Positions 12,103 through 20,809 of a stretch of DNA of 64,000 nucleotides are shown one piece after another. The stretch is from Streptomyces sp. man185 (lineage in GTDB: Bacteria; Actinomycetota; Actinomycetes; Streptomycetales; Streptomycetaceae). The notes under the pieces are model-generated. The model searched no databases and was not told where the DNA came from. It was given only the letters and a program-made list of their open reading frames with translations. A program made the translations under genes and the position numbers. Where the stretch lies: the NCBI GenBank assembly GCA_002551355.1, contig NTHE01000001.1:1-64000 (forward strand), in the 5' to 3' direction. Numbering within the stretch: position 1 is the stretch's first letter; each line of letters begins with the position of its first letter.

Positions 12103-14070
12103 TCAGCCCGTCGGGGCCGGGTCGGTCGGGTCCGTCGGCGCCGGGTCGGTGGGGCCGGTCGGGTCCGGCGTCGGTTCGGGCGGGTCCGTGGGGTCCGGCG
12201 GATCGGTCGGGTCCGGCGGGTCCGTGGGGTCGGTCGGACCCGGTCCGGGGTCGGTGGGACCGGGGTCGGTCGGGCCCGGGTCGGTGGGGCCGGGATCCGT
12301 CGGGCCCGGATCGGTCGGCCCGGGGTCCGTGGTGCCCGGGTCCGTGGGGCGGGGCGAGCCCGTCCCGGGGCGGGTGGGGCGCGGGCCGCCCGTCGTCGGG
12401 GCGGTGCCCCCGTGACCGTCGATGAGTACGGCGGAACCCGAGGGGGTCAGCGAGATCCGGGCCCGCCACGGCCCGGTCGGCTGCGCGTCCCGGATCACCG
12501 AGACCGCGATCGTGGTGGACTGCCCGGCCGCGAGCGTCCCGGACGTGACGCTGAGGCGCAGCCATGAGGCGTCCGTCGCCGCCGACCAGCTGACCGGCCC
12601 CCGGCCGGAGGCGGTCAGCGTGATCGTCGTGACGGCCCCGGAGGTGCGGGCCGTCACCGCCAGTGGGGCGTCGCCCCGGTGCGCGCCGCCGGTGCTGACG
12701 ACCGCGGCGGTGACGTCCTGGACGCGGGCGCCGAAGCGGTCGCCGGGGCGGCCGTTGCCGGTGTTCTCGGGGTCGTACGGGTCGCCGCTCATGCCGCCGG
12801 CGCCGTCCACCTCCGTGGCGGTGACCGAGGTGCCGTCGTGGCCCTCGCCGGTCTGCGGCGCTCCCCGGTACGCGGCCCACAGGGCGATCACCGGGGCGGC
12901 GACCACCGTCGCGACGACCGTGGTCGTCACGACCCGGGCGCGCAGCCGGTCCCGGCGGGCGGCCTGGTCCTTGGGGTCGAGCGGATACCCGGCCCGGTCG
13001 AAGCGGGGGCCCGCCGCGCGGGAGCGGTGGGCCTGGGCCATGGCGACGTACACGGAGGGGCGGGGTGCCTCCACGACGGGCAGGGCGGCGACCGGGGCCA
13101 GGGCCGCTCCGGGCCAGGGTCCGGCGGCATCCGCCCGCTCGGCGGCGCGACGGCAGCGGGGGCAGTCGTCGACGTGCCGGACGAGCTCGCGGCGCAGGGC
13201 GGCGGAGAGCAGCACCTGGTGGTCGCCGGTGAGCCGGGCGACGGTGGGGCAGTCGCCGGCCTCGACGACGGCGAGGGCCGCGCGGGTGCGCTCCACCTCG
13301 CAGGCCGCGGCGGCCAGCAACTCCCGGGCGGTGGCCGTCTCCAGTCCGAGTACGGCGGCGACGGCGCGCGGGGTGAGCCGGTGGCGTACGGCCAGCTCGA
13401 GGGCTTCGCGCTGCTCCGGGGTGGTGCCCGCGGCCTCGGGCCAGGCGAGCGTGGCGAGCTCCCGGCGGCGGGCCTCGGCGGCCGGTGACTCGGCGGGGGC
13501 GGGCGTGGCGGCGTCCTCGGGGGTGGCGGGCGAGGTCCACGCGGGGGCGGCGGGCGAGGTGTGCTCCGGCGTGCGCCGGGCGTTGTGCGCCCCCTTGCCG
13601 GTCTCGGGAGTCTTGGTCGTACCGGCTTCGGGCGACTTGGCCGTACCGGCTCCGGCGGCCTTGGCCGTACGGCTCTCGGAGGCCTTGGCCGTGCGGGGCG
13701 GCTTGACGGTGCCCGAGGGCCGGCGGTGGGCCTGGCGGCCGCGTCTGCGCTCGGTGAGCGCCCGCAGGCATGTCCACCGGGCCAGTGCGTACAGCCAGGA
13801 TTTACGTTCCTCCTCGGCCGTGGGGCACCGGGAGTCCTGCCGGTCCGCGATCGACAGGAGGGCGCCGAGCGCTTCGGTGGCCGCGTCGTGATCGCAGAGC
13901 ACGGAGAGGCAGTACGTGAAGAGTCCGTCGAGATACGGCTCGTAACGTGCGGGCGGTCGCTGTGCCGGGGCGTCGGGTCCTCGGCGGTGCGCCCGGTGTG
14001 CGCCGGTGGTGTGCGTCGGGGTCTCCAGCCTGCTGCTCGTCACCCGGCGACCGTAGGCAACGGAGCGCAT
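12103..14070 (-). CDS. sigma-like/zinc-finger membrane protein with extracytoplasmic BACON-like domain
   Basis: A 655-residue mosaic protein. Residues 42-110 resemble ECF sigma region 2 (PYLDGLFTYCLSVLCDHDAA... ARWTCLRAL). Residues 110-200 are a Lys/Ala/Pro linker. Residues 205-262 form a sigma region 4-like helix-turn-helix (LTPRAVAAVLGLETATAREL). HVDDCPRC (299-306) is an HxxxCxxC zinc motif as in anti-sigma factors. A transmembrane helix at about 380-400 follows, then a BACON-like beta domain (480-550, VSWSAATDASWLRLSVTSG) and a DPGPT-rich tail (575-655). The ATG at 14070 has AAGGGG 9-14 nt upstream, inside a small hairpin (14073-14089); GTG 14043 is an alternative. Its role is unknown; a membrane-tethered regulator that senses carbohydrate is one guess. 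Confidence 0.8.
   Translation of the reverse strand: MRSVAYGRRVTSSRLETPTHTTGAHRAHRRGPDAPAQRPPARYEPYLDGLFTYCLSVLCDHDAATEALGALLSIADRQDSRCPTAEEERKSWLYALARWTCLRALTERRRGRQAHRRPSGTVKPPRTAKASESRTAKAAGAGTAKSPEAGTTKTPETGKGAHNARRTPEHTSPAAPAWTSPATPEDAATPAPAESPAAEARRRELATLAWPEAAGTTPEQREALELAVRHRLTPRAVAAVLGLETATARELLAAAACEVERTRAALAVVEAGDCPTVARLTGDHQVLLSAALRRELVRHVDDCPRCRRAAERADAAGPWPGAALAPVAALPVVEAPRPSVYVAMAQAHRSRAAGPRFDRAGYPLDPKDQAARRDRLRARVVTTTVVATVVAAPVIALWAAYRGAPQTGEGHDGTSVTATEVDGAGGMSGDPYDPENTGNGRPGDRFGARVQDVTAAVVSTGGAHRGDAPLAVTARTSGAVTTITLTASGRGPVSWSAATDASWLRLSVTSGTLAAGQSTTIAVSVIRDAQPTGPWRARISLTPSGSAVLIDGHGGTAPTTGGPRPTRPGTGSPRPTDPGTTDPGPTDPGPTDPGPTDPGPTDPGPTDPGPGPTDPTDPPDPTDPPDPTDPPEPTPDPTGPTDPAPTDPTDPAPTG
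12117..12380 (-). repeat. tandem repeats encoding a DPGPT/DPPDPT tail
   Basis: Imperfect 15-nt and related units (ggatcngtcgggcccgg-like) are repeated many times at the 3' end of the sigma-like membrane protein gene. They encode a Pro/Asp/Thr-rich low-complexity tail outside the membrane, likely a cell-wall-spanning stalk. Copy number may vary between strains. Confidence 0.7.
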
Positions 14071-14264
14071 GCCTCAAGTGCCCCTTGAGCACATTTAATC
14101 CTTACGGGTGAATGTATCCCTCGAAAGAGTCGTGAAAGCGGACAGAAATCACGGATTCAGCCCGTAGCGCTCCGGAGTGCTTCCGTGCGCCCTGCGCGCG
14201 CGGAGGGGCGGCGCACGCCGACCGCCCGGGCGGCGTTGTCGTACCCCACCTATACGGTGACGCC

Positions 14265-15686
14265 ATGGCAGCCCGTACGAAATCCGCGAAAGACCGGCCC
14301 TCCTACCGCTGCACCGAATGCGGCTGGACCACCGCCAAATGGCTCGGCCGTTGCCCCGAGTGCCAGGCGTGGGGGACGGTCGAGGAGTTCGGCGGCGCCC
14401 CCGCCGTGCGCACCACCGCGGCCGGCCGGGTCTCCACCGCCGCCCTGCCGATCGGCCAGGTCGACAGCCGGCAGGCCACCGCCCGCTCGACCGGCGTTGG
14501 CGAGCTGGACCGGGTGCTCGGTGGCGGGCTGGTGCCGGGCGCGGTCGTGCTGCTGGCGGGCGAGCCGGGCGTCGGCAAGTCGACGCTGCTGCTGGACGTG
14601 GCGGCCAAGGCGGCGAGCGACGACCACCGCACGCTCTATGTGACCGCCGAGGAGTCCGCGAGCCAGGTCCGGATGCGGGCCGACCGGATCCGGGCGATCA
14701 ACGACCACCTCTACCTCGCGGCGGAGACCGACCTGTCCGCGGTGCTCGGGCATCTGGACGCGGTGAAGCCGTCCCTGCTCGTCCTGGACTCGGTGCAGAC
14801 GGTGGCCTCGCCCGAGATCGACGGCGCGCCGGGCGGGATGGCCCAGGTCCGGGAGGTCGCCGGAGCGCTGATCCGGGCTTCCAAGGAGCGCGGGATGGCC
14901 ACGCTGCTGGTCGGCCACGTCACGAAGGACGGTGCGATCGCCGGGCCCCGGCTGCTGGAGCACCTGGTGGACGTGGTGCTGTCCTTCGAGGGCGACCGCC
15001 ACGCCCGGCTGCGGCTGGTGCGCGGCGTCAAGAACCGTTACGGGGCGACCGACGAGGTCGGCTGCTTCGAGCTGCACGACGAGGGCATCACGGGTCTCGC
15101 CGACCCCTCGGGCCTGTTCCTGACCCGTCGCGACGTGGCCGTGCCGGGCACCTGCCTCACCGTGACGCTGGAGGGCAAGCGGCCCCTGGTCGCCGAGGTG
15201 CAGGCGCTCACCGTCGACTCGCAGATCCCCTCGCCCCGGCGCACGACCTCCGGTCTGGAGACCTCCCGGGTCTCGATGATGCTCGCCGTGCTGGAGCAGC
15301 GCGGCCGGATCAGCGCGCTCGGGAAGCGGGACATCTACAGCGCGACGGTGGGCGGCGTGAAGCTCACCGAGCCCGCCGCGGACCTGGCGATCGCGCTCGC
15401 GCTGGCCAGCGCGGCCAGCGACACCCCGCTCCCGAAGAACCTGGTCGCGATCGGCGAGGTGGGGCTCGCGGGCGAGGTCAGGAGGGTCACCGGGGTGCAG
15501 CGGAGGCTGGCCGAGGCGCACCGCCTGGGCTTCACCCACGCCCTGGTCCCGACCGATCCGGGGAAGGTCCCGGCCGGTATGAAGGTCACGGAAGTCGCCG
15601 ACATCGGCGATGCTCTGCGGGTCCTCCCGCGCCGGTCTCGTCAAGAGGCGCCGCAGCCTCGTCAGGAAGACAACGCGCGCCGGTAG
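14265..15686 (+). CDS. radA: DNA repair protein RadA
   Basis: RadA is a RecA-like, DnaB-type helicase that promotes branch migration of recombination intermediates. The 473-residue protein has the N-terminal C4 zinc finger (C16, C19, C30, C33 in RCTECG...RCPECQ), Walker [10 protein letters not shown] (K105), the RadA-specific KNRYG motif (256-260), and the C-terminal Lon-like domain (about 320-450; the IPSP... and [14 protein letters not shown] regions). Spacing to disA is 80 nt; radA-disA adjacency is widespread in Gram-positive bacteria. A TACGGT 6 nt before the ATG may be the -10 of a leaderless promoter. Confidence 0.96.
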   Translation: MAARTKSAKDRPSYRCTECGWTTAKWLGRCPECQAWGTVEEFGGAPAVRTTAAGRVSTAALPIGQVDSRQATARSTGVGELDRVLGGGLVPGAVVLLAGEPGVGKSTLLLDVAAKAASDDHRTLYVTAEESASQVRMRADRIRAINDHLYLAAETDLSAVLGHLDAVKPSLLVLDSVQTVASPEIDGAPGGMAQVREVAGALIRASKERGMATLLVGHVTKDGAIAGPRLLEHLVDVVLSFEGDRHARLRLVRGVKNRYGATDEVGCFELHDEGITGLADPSGLFLTRRDVAVPGTCLTVTLEGKRPLVAEVQALTVDSQIPSPRRTTSGLETSRVSMMLAVLEQRGRISALGKRDIYSATVGGVKLTEPAADLAIALALASAASDTPLPKNLVAIGEVGLAGEVRRVTGVQRRLAEAHRLGFTHALVPTDPGKVPAGMKVTEVADIGDALRVLPRRSRQEAPQPRQEDNARR

Positions 15687-15766
15687 ACTTTGCCCTGGTC
15701 TCGCCCGCCCGTGGACACGGCATGGGGGACGCAAGGGCACCGCAAACCTGTGACCGGAGGAGTGCA

Positions 15767-16891
15767 GTGGCAGCCAACGACCGGGCGACGACGCCCGGAA
15801 AGTCCGGCCAAGGCACCGGTAACGAGGCGCTGATGCGCGCCTCGCTGAGCGCGGTCGCGCCCGGAATGGCCCTGCGGGACGGCCTGGAGCGCATTCTCCG
15901 CGGCAATACCGGTGGCCTGATCGTGCTGGGCATGGACAAGACCGTCGAGTCGATGTGTACCGGCGGATTCGTGCTGGACGTGGAGTTCACGGCGACGCGC
16001 CTGCGCGAGCTGTGCAAGCTCGACGGGGCGCTGATCCTGGACAAGGACATGACCAAGATCCTGCGGGCCGGCGTGCAGCTGGTCCCGGACGCCTCGATCC
16101 ACACGGAGGAGACGGGCACCCGTCACCGTACGGCGGACCGGGTCTCCAAGGCGTGCGGCTTCCCCGTCGTCTCGGTCTCCCAGTCGATGCGCCTGATCGC
16201 GCTGTACGTGGACGGGGAGCGGCGGGTCCTGGAGGAGTCCTCCGCGATCCTGTCCCGGGCCAATCAGGCGCTCGCCACGCTGGAGCGGTACAAGCTGCGC
16301 CTCGACGAGGTGGCGGGCACGCTGTCCGCGCTGGAGATCGAGGACCTGGTCACCGTCCGGGACGTGACGGCGGTGGCGCAGCGGCTGGAGATGGTGCGGC
16401 GGATCGCCACGGAGATCGCGGAGTACGTGGTCGAGCTCGGCACCGACGGACGGCTGCTCTCCCTCCAGCTGGACGAGCTGATCGCCGGGGTGGAGCCGGA
16501 GCGGGAGCTCGTGGTCCGGGACTACGTCCCCGAGCCGACGGCCAAACGGTCGCGCACGGTGGCGGAGGCGCTGACGGAGCTGGACACGCTGAGCCACACG
16601 GAGCTGCTGGAGCTGCCGGTGGTGGCGCGGGCGCTGGGCTACAGCGGCTCGCCGGAGACGCTGGACTCGGCGGTCTCCCCGCGGGGCTTCCGGCTGCTGG
16701 CGAAGGTGCCGCGGCTGCCGGGGGCGATCATCGAGCGGCTGGTGGAGCACTTCGGGGGGCTGCAGAAGCTGCTCGCGGCGAGCGTGGACGATCTCCAGAC
16801 GGTGGACGGCGTGGGCGAGGCCCGGGCCCGCAGCGTCCGCGAGGGGCTTTCGCGGTTGGCGGAGTCGTCGATCCTGGAACGGTACGTCTGA
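15767..16891 (+). CDS. disA: DNA integrity scanning diadenylate cyclase
   Basis: DisA condenses two ATP to the second messenger c-di-AMP and slows on branched DNA. The protein is 374 residues. The DAC domain (about 25-150) has DGA (86-88) and RHR (119-121), the catalytic and ATP-binding motifs. A helical middle domain follows, and a C-terminal helix-hairpin-helix domain ([15 protein letters not shown]) binds DNA junctions. The GTG at 15767 is preceded by a strong GGAGGAG, which fixes the start. In Streptomyces, c-di-AMP acts on ion balance and on cell-wall hydrolase genes, known for the genus and not shown here. Confidence 0.96.
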   Translation: MAANDRATTPGKSGQGTGNEALMRASLSAVAPGMALRDGLERILRGNTGGLIVLGMDKTVESMCTGGFVLDVEFTATRLRELCKLDGALILDKDMTKILRAGVQLVPDASIHTEETGTRHRTADRVSKACGFPVVSVSQSMRLIALYVDGERRVLEESSAILSRANQALATLERYKLRLDEVAGTLSALEIEDLVTVRDVTAVAQRLEMVRRIATEIAEYVVELGTDGRLLSLQLDELIAGVEPERELVVRDYVPEPTAKRSRTVAEALTELDTLSHTELLELPVVARALGYSGSPETLDSAVSPRGFRLLAKVPRLPGAIIERLVEHFGGLQKLLAASVDDLQTVDGVGEARARSVREGLSRLAESSILERYV

Positions 16892-16911
16892 GGTCGGGCC
16901 GCGCCCTGATA

Positions 16912-16939
16912 AGCCCGTCCGGCGTTTGAGGACGGAACC
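16912..16939. repeat. 28-bp dispersed repeat, left arm of an inverted pair
   Basis: This is the inverted complement of 17010-17037 with 27 of 28 positions matching and a 70-nt loop. The pair lies between disA and the convergent gene at 17066-17896 and could fold into a long stem acting as a terminator. Related copies lie at 40748 and 40808. Confidence 0.8.
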
Positions 16940-17009
16940 CTGGGCCGGGGCGAGCGCCGCTCTTACGGGCCGGCCCGGCCCCCTGGAGGCCCCGCCCGTC
17001 CGCCTGGTC

Positions 17010-17037
17010 GGTTCCGTCCTCAAGCGCCGGACGGGCT
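17010..17037. repeat. 28-bp dispersed repeat, right arm of an inverted pair
   Basis: Core ggttccgtcctcaagcgccg, then gacgggct. It pairs with 16912-16939. The same unit appears, with a single A/G difference, at 40748-40775, 24 kb away. Confidence 0.8.
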
Positions 17038-17065
17038 GGGAGGCGCGCCGGACGGCTGGGAGGGG

Positions 17066-17896
17066 TCAGTCCTTCGCCAGGACGAACGAGGCTCGCTGGA
17101 TCGGTTCGCCGGGGGCCTTCGCCTCCAGGAGGTACGTTCCCGGGCCCGCCTTGCCCGCCGGCGGGGTCGCACAGCCCGGCGCGGACAGGGTGCGGTTCCA
17201 GTCCACCGTGTGGACCACCGTCGCGCCCGCCGGGACCTTCAGGAACAGCGGGCCGGCCGCGGCGGGGCAGTCCTTCGAGGACCAGATCGGATCGTCGTCG
17301 TCGCCCCCGGCCTCCGTGACCGTGAGGACCGCGTTCTTCGGCCCGAGGTCGGCCTTGCACGTGGCCGACGACGAGTTCTTCGCGACCAGTTCGAACTTCG
17401 GCTTGTCGTCGGGGCCGTAACTGACCTTCGTCCGAAGGCTCAACTGCACTGCCGCGGGCTTGCACTCGGGGAGCGGGGAACCCGCCGGGACCTGCTGGCC
17501 CGCCGTGCCGCCGCCCGATCCGGCCGCACCCGCACCGGCCGAGTCCGCACCGCCCGTGTCCGTACCGCCTGTTGACGCCCCGTCGGACGAACCGCCGTCG
17601 CTCTCGCCGCCGGAGGACTCGCCGGCGCCGTCCGAGCCGCCGGAGCCGCCCTCGTCGTCCGACTCGTCGCGGCCACCCGGCTGTTGGCTGATCGCGGGGC
17701 CGGAGCTGTCAGGCCCGGGGGTGATCGACTCGATCGGGTCGGAGCCGCCCGGCTTGCCGTCGTCGCGGCTTCCCCCACCGCCTCCGGACGTCACAGCCCA
17801 GGCGAGCAACACGGCGAGCAGCGCAACGAGAAGTCCCGCTACCGCCCTTCGTCGCCAGTAGATGCTGGAGGGAAGCGGACCGACCGGATTGCGCAT
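17066..17896 (-). CDS. membrane-anchored Ser/Gly-rich secreted protein of unknown function
   Basis: A protein of about 276 residues. RRRAVAGLLVALLAVLLAWAV near residues 14-34 (21 residues long, cited as region) is a signal anchor. Next comes a Gly/Ser/Asp-rich low-complexity stretch (about 38-140). A C-terminal domain (about 145-276) has four cysteines (ECKPAAV, ATCKADL, KDCPAAA, PGCATPP) and strands such as VHTVDWNRTLSAPGC; this outline resembles a DUF4232-like beta-sandwich. TAGAGT followed by 7 nt and an in-frame GTG at 17905 suggests a leaderless start 9 nt before the ATG I list. Confidence 0.75.
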   Translation of the reverse strand: MRNPVGPLPSSIYWRRRAVAGLLVALLAVLLAWAVTSGGGGGSRDDGKPGGSDPIESITPGPDSSGPAISQQPGGRDESDDEGGSGGSDGAGESSGGESDGGSSDGASTGGTDTGGADSAGAGAAGSGGGTAGQQVPAGSPLPECKPAAVQLSLRTKVSYGPDDKPKFELVAKNSSSATCKADLGPKNAVLTVTEAGGDDDDPIWSSKDCPAAAGPLFLKVPAGATVVHTVDWNRTLSAPGCATPPAGKAGPGTYLLEAKAPGEPIQRASFVLAKD

Positions 17897-18115
17897 AGAT
17901 CCCACGGCCCGAACTCTACGAGAGATCTGGGCCGACTCCGGCCCCACCCGCCGCTCCGCTCACAAGTTTTGCCGATCATCATCACGGGAGAGGCGTCGCG
18001 AGCCGGTCACAGGGGACAGAACGGGTGGCGTTGTCGCCTCCTGGGCCGCCGCGCGGGCCGACACCCCCGCTCCCGTGACGCCCGCCCCGCCTTCCGTGCC
18101 AGGATCGTCAGTGCC

Positions 18116-19030
18116 ATGACTGCCATGACTTCGACTTCACCCCAGACGCCCCCCGCCGCCGCCTCCCTCCACACCCCCGTCATCGGGTGGTTCGAGCAGC
18201 ATGCCCGCGATCTGCCCTGGCGCCGCCCCGAAGCGGGCGCCTGGGGCGTGATGGTCAGCGAGTTCATGCTGCAGCAGACCCCGGTGAGCCGGGTCCTCCC
18301 GGTGTACGAGCAGTGGCTCGCCCGCTGGCCCCGCCCCGCCGACCTGGCCGCCGAGGCGCCCGGTGAGGCGGTCCGTGCCTGGGGCCGGCTCGGTTACCCG
18401 CGCCGTGCGCTGCGCCTGCACGGGGCCGCGCAGGCGATAACGGAACGGCACGGCGGCGATGTGCCGAGCGAGCACGCCCAGCTGCTGGCGCTGCCCGGGA
18501 TCGGCGAGTACACGGCGGCGGCCGTGGCCTCGTTCGCTTACGGACAGCGGCACGCGGTGCTCGACACGAACGTCCGCCGGGTGTTCGCCCGCGCCGCGAC
18601 CGGGGTCCAGTACCCGCCGAACGCGACGACGGCCGCCGAGCGCAAGCTCGCGCGGGCGCTGCTGCCCGAGGAGGACGAGCGGGCGGCGCGCTGGGCGGCG
18701 GCCACGATGGAGCTGGGAGCCCTCGTGTGCACCGCGCGCAACGAGGACTGCGACCGGTGCCCGATCGCCTCGCGGTGTGCCTGGCGGCTGGCCGGGAAGC
18801 CCGCGCACCAGGGACCGCCGCGCAAGGGGCAGACGTACGCCGGTACCGACCGCCAGGTGCGCGGGCGGCTGCTGGCGGTGTTGCGGGACGCGGTGAACCC
18901 CGTCACCCAGGCGGCGCTGGACGCGGTGTGGGAGGAGCCGGTGCAGCGGGCCCGTGCGCTGGACGGGCTGGTGGCCGACGGTCTCGTCGAGCCGCTGGCC
19001 GACGGCCGGTACCGGCTGCCGCTGACCTGA
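18116..19030 (+). CDS. mutY: adenine DNA glycosylase MutY (A/G-specific)
   Basis: MutY removes adenine mispaired with 8-oxoguanine. The 304-residue protein has the catalytic glutamate in SEFMLQQTPVSRV, the helix-hairpin-helix LPGIGEYTAAAVASFAYG, the catalytic aspartate in AVLDTNVRRVF, and the 4Fe-4S ligands CTARNEDCDRCPIASRC (Cx6Cx2Cx5C). It lacks the C-terminal NUDIX-like 8-oxoG-recognition domain of E. coli MutY; the short form is normal in actinobacteria. ATGs at 18116 and 18125 are both possible starts, neither with a strong ribosome site. A perfect hairpin follows. Confidence 0.94.
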   Translation: MTAMTSTSPQTPPAAASLHTPVIGWFEQHARDLPWRRPEAGAWGVMVSEFMLQQTPVSRVLPVYEQWLARWPRPADLAAEAPGEAVRAWGRLGYPRRALRLHGAAQAITERHGGDVPSEHAQLLALPGIGEYTAAAVASFAYGQRHAVLDTNVRRVFARAATGVQYPPNATTAAERKLARALLPEEDERAARWAAATMELGALVCTARNEDCDRCPIASRCAWRLAGKPAHQGPPRKGQTYAGTDRQVRGRLLAVLRDAVNPVTQAALDAVWEEPVQRARALDGLVADGLVEPLADGRYRLPLT

Positions 19031-19060
19031 TCCCCCACGTCGCCGGGGCCCTGATCCCCC

Positions 19061-19084
19061 GCACCGCCGGGGCCCCGGCGGTGC
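19061..19084 (+). terminator. hairpin terminator after mutY
   Basis: A perfect 24-nt palindrome with 12-bp arms (gcaccgccgggg / ccccggcggtgc) begins 30 nt after the mutY stop and separates it from the sigE operon. Confidence 0.75.
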
Positions 19085-19244
19085 GCTGTTACACAACCGA
19101 TGGACAGCCGTGCACCGGCCTACGGCTGCTCCGCACATCGCCGTGACAACGCCTCCGTAGCGTCTTCGACAGCAGGACGGCCGGGCCGCGGAACACCCGC
19201 GGCCCGGTGGTACACGGGGATGTTCGGGGACGGAGGCGGTTGTC

Positions 19245-19916
19245 ATGGCGCAGGGCGAGGTGCTCGCGTTCGAGGACTACGTACGCACACGGCAGGACGC
19301 GCTGCTGCGCAGCGCACGTCGTCTGGTCCCGGACCCTGTGGATGCCCAGGATCTGCTGCAGACCGCCCTGGTGCGCACGTACGGCCGCTGGGACGGCATC
19401 GCCGACAAGTCCCTGGCCGACGCCTATCTGCGCCGCGTCATGATCAACACCCGTACGGAGTGGTGGCGGGCGCGCAAGCTCGAAGAGGTCCCGACCGAGC
19501 AGCTGCCCGACGCGAGCGTCGACGACGGCAGCGAGCAGCGCGCCGACCGCGCCCTCCTCATGGACATCCTCGGGATTCTGGCTCCGAAGCAGCGCAGCGT
19601 CGTCGTGCTGCGACACTGGGAGCAGATGAGCACGGAGGAGACGGCCGCGGCGCTCGGCATGTCGGCCGGTACGGTCAAGAGCACGCTGCACCGGGCCCTG
19701 GCGCGACTGCGCCAGGAGCTGGAGAGCCGTGAGCTGGACAGCCGCGAGGCGGTCGCCCGGGAGACCGGGAGCCACCGGAGCGCCGCACCGGTCACCTCCG
19801 CCCGTGTCCCCGCCCAGCGGTCGCCGCTCACATCGGTGCCGGGGGCGAGGGCGCACACACCGGCGCAGCGGAACGGGCGTCACGACGAGCGGGGGATGGA
19901 GCGGTGCGCGGCCTGA
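19245..19916 (+). CDS. sigE: ECF sigma factor SigE (cell-envelope stress)
   Basis: SigE directs RNA polymerase to cell-envelope stress genes in Streptomyces and is induced by cell-wall antibiotics through CseBC. The 223-residue protein has sigma region 2 (about 10-75, VDAQDLLQTALVRTYGRW) and region 4 (about 115-165, EETAAALGMSAGTVKSTLHRA). The S. coelicolor protein is, as I recall, about 176 residues; here a Ser/Arg/Pro-rich stretch of about 45 residues is inserted before the shared C-terminal ERCAA. It overlaps cseA by 13 nt. A TAGCGT at 19158-19163 is a possible -10 with a poor -35, as expected for a CseB-activated promoter. Confidence 0.95.
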   Translation: MAQGEVLAFEDYVRTRQDALLRSARRLVPDPVDAQDLLQTALVRTYGRWDGIADKSLADAYLRRVMINTRTEWWRARKLEEVPTEQLPDASVDDGSEQRADRALLMDILGILAPKQRSVVVLRHWEQMSTEETAAALGMSAGTVKSTLHRALARLRQELESRELDSREAVARETGSHRSAAPVTSARVPAQRSPLTSVPGARAHTPAQRNGRHDERGMERCAA

Positions 19917-20728
19917 GCAGCAGCGGCGGGGGCGGCGGCTTCGGGGGCGACGTCCCGGGCAGCCCTTCCGGAAGCGGTTCGTCCCTGAGCGGTCCAGGTG
20001 GCTCGGACGACGGCGACGGCCCGGGCAGATCGGGCCGAAGGCGCGGCTTCCGGAGCGGGGTGGCGGCGAGTGGCACGGCCTTGGCCGGACTCGTCGCCTT
20101 CGGGCTGTTCGGCGTCGGCTGCTCGACGGGCGGCACCGGCACCCGCGACGAGGGTCCCGCCGGCAGTCAGCCGGTCGCCCAGATCACCCCGCAGCCCCGC
20201 CCCTCGGGCACGACCCCGCCCGTCCGGCGGGTCGACGCCGTGCGGCTCCTCAAGGGAGACCCCAAGGTGGGCGGCCAGGTCAGGGACGGGCTCAAGCCCT
20301 GCGCGGGCAAGGCCTATCCGGTCGACACCTCCTACGGGTCGATGACCGGCGGCCGGTCCGCCGACGTGGTCGTCAACGTGATGAGCTGCGCCGACTCGGT
20401 GGGCGTCGGAACGTATGTGTACCGGGCGGACGACGACGGCTCGTACGAGAACGTCTTCGCGGCCGAGGTCCCCGCCGTCTACGGAACGATCGACCGGGGC
20501 GACCTGGTGGTGACGACCCAGGTCTACGGGTCGAAGGATCCGCTGGCGTACCCGTCCGGCTCGGAAGTGGTCACCTACCGTTGGGCGAGCGACCGCTTCA
20601 CCGAGCACGACCGGGTGCACAACGACTTCAGCCGTGCCGTCGAGGGCACGGACGGCGACCTGCCCGTGCAGTCGGAGCCGGTGGAGCCGGCCCCGGCGGA
20701 CGAACCGGCGGAGCCGGACAGGAGTTGA
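19904..20728 (+). CDS. cseA: CseA, lipoprotein modulator of the SigE system
   Basis: In S. coelicolor CseA is an extracytoplasmic lipoprotein that dampens sigE expression. This 274-residue protein starts at a GTG overlapping the end of sigE and has GGAG 6 nt upstream. The lipobox FGVGC (C73) lies unusually far in, after a Gly/Ser-rich run and GRSGRRRGF, which resembles a twin-arginine motif. The mature part (about 100-250) has two cysteines (KPCAGK, MSCADS) that could form a disulfide. The C-terminus is acidic and Pro-rich. Confidence 0.9.
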   Translation: MRGLSSSGGGGGFGGDVPGSPSGSGSSLSGPGGSDDGDGPGRSGRRRGFRSGVAASGTALAGLVAFGLFGVGCSTGGTGTRDEGPAGSQPVAQITPQPRPSGTTPPVRRVDAVRLLKGDPKVGGQVRDGLKPCAGKAYPVDTSYGSMTGGRSADVVVNVMSCADSVGVGTYVYRADDDGSYENVFAAEVPAVYGTIDRGDLVVTTQVYGSKDPLAYPSGSEVVTYRWASDRFTEHDRVHNDFSRAVEGTDGDLPVQSEPVEPAPADEPAEPDRS

Positions 20729-20809
20729 CACCGGCGGGGAACCGACGCCGGGCAGGAGCGAAGTCGTGCCGGTGGTACCGGGCGGGAACGGAAAGCGAGA
20801 AGCAGTCCC

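Noticed and set aside
12117..12380. A CRISPR-like array
   Set aside because: The repeats are short, contiguous, in frame and encode a DPGPT tail; there are no unique spacers or cas genes.
18117..19030. MutY as a broken gene because the C-terminal NUDIX-like domain is missing
   Set aside because: The short form is usual in actinobacteria and all catalytic and cluster residues are present.
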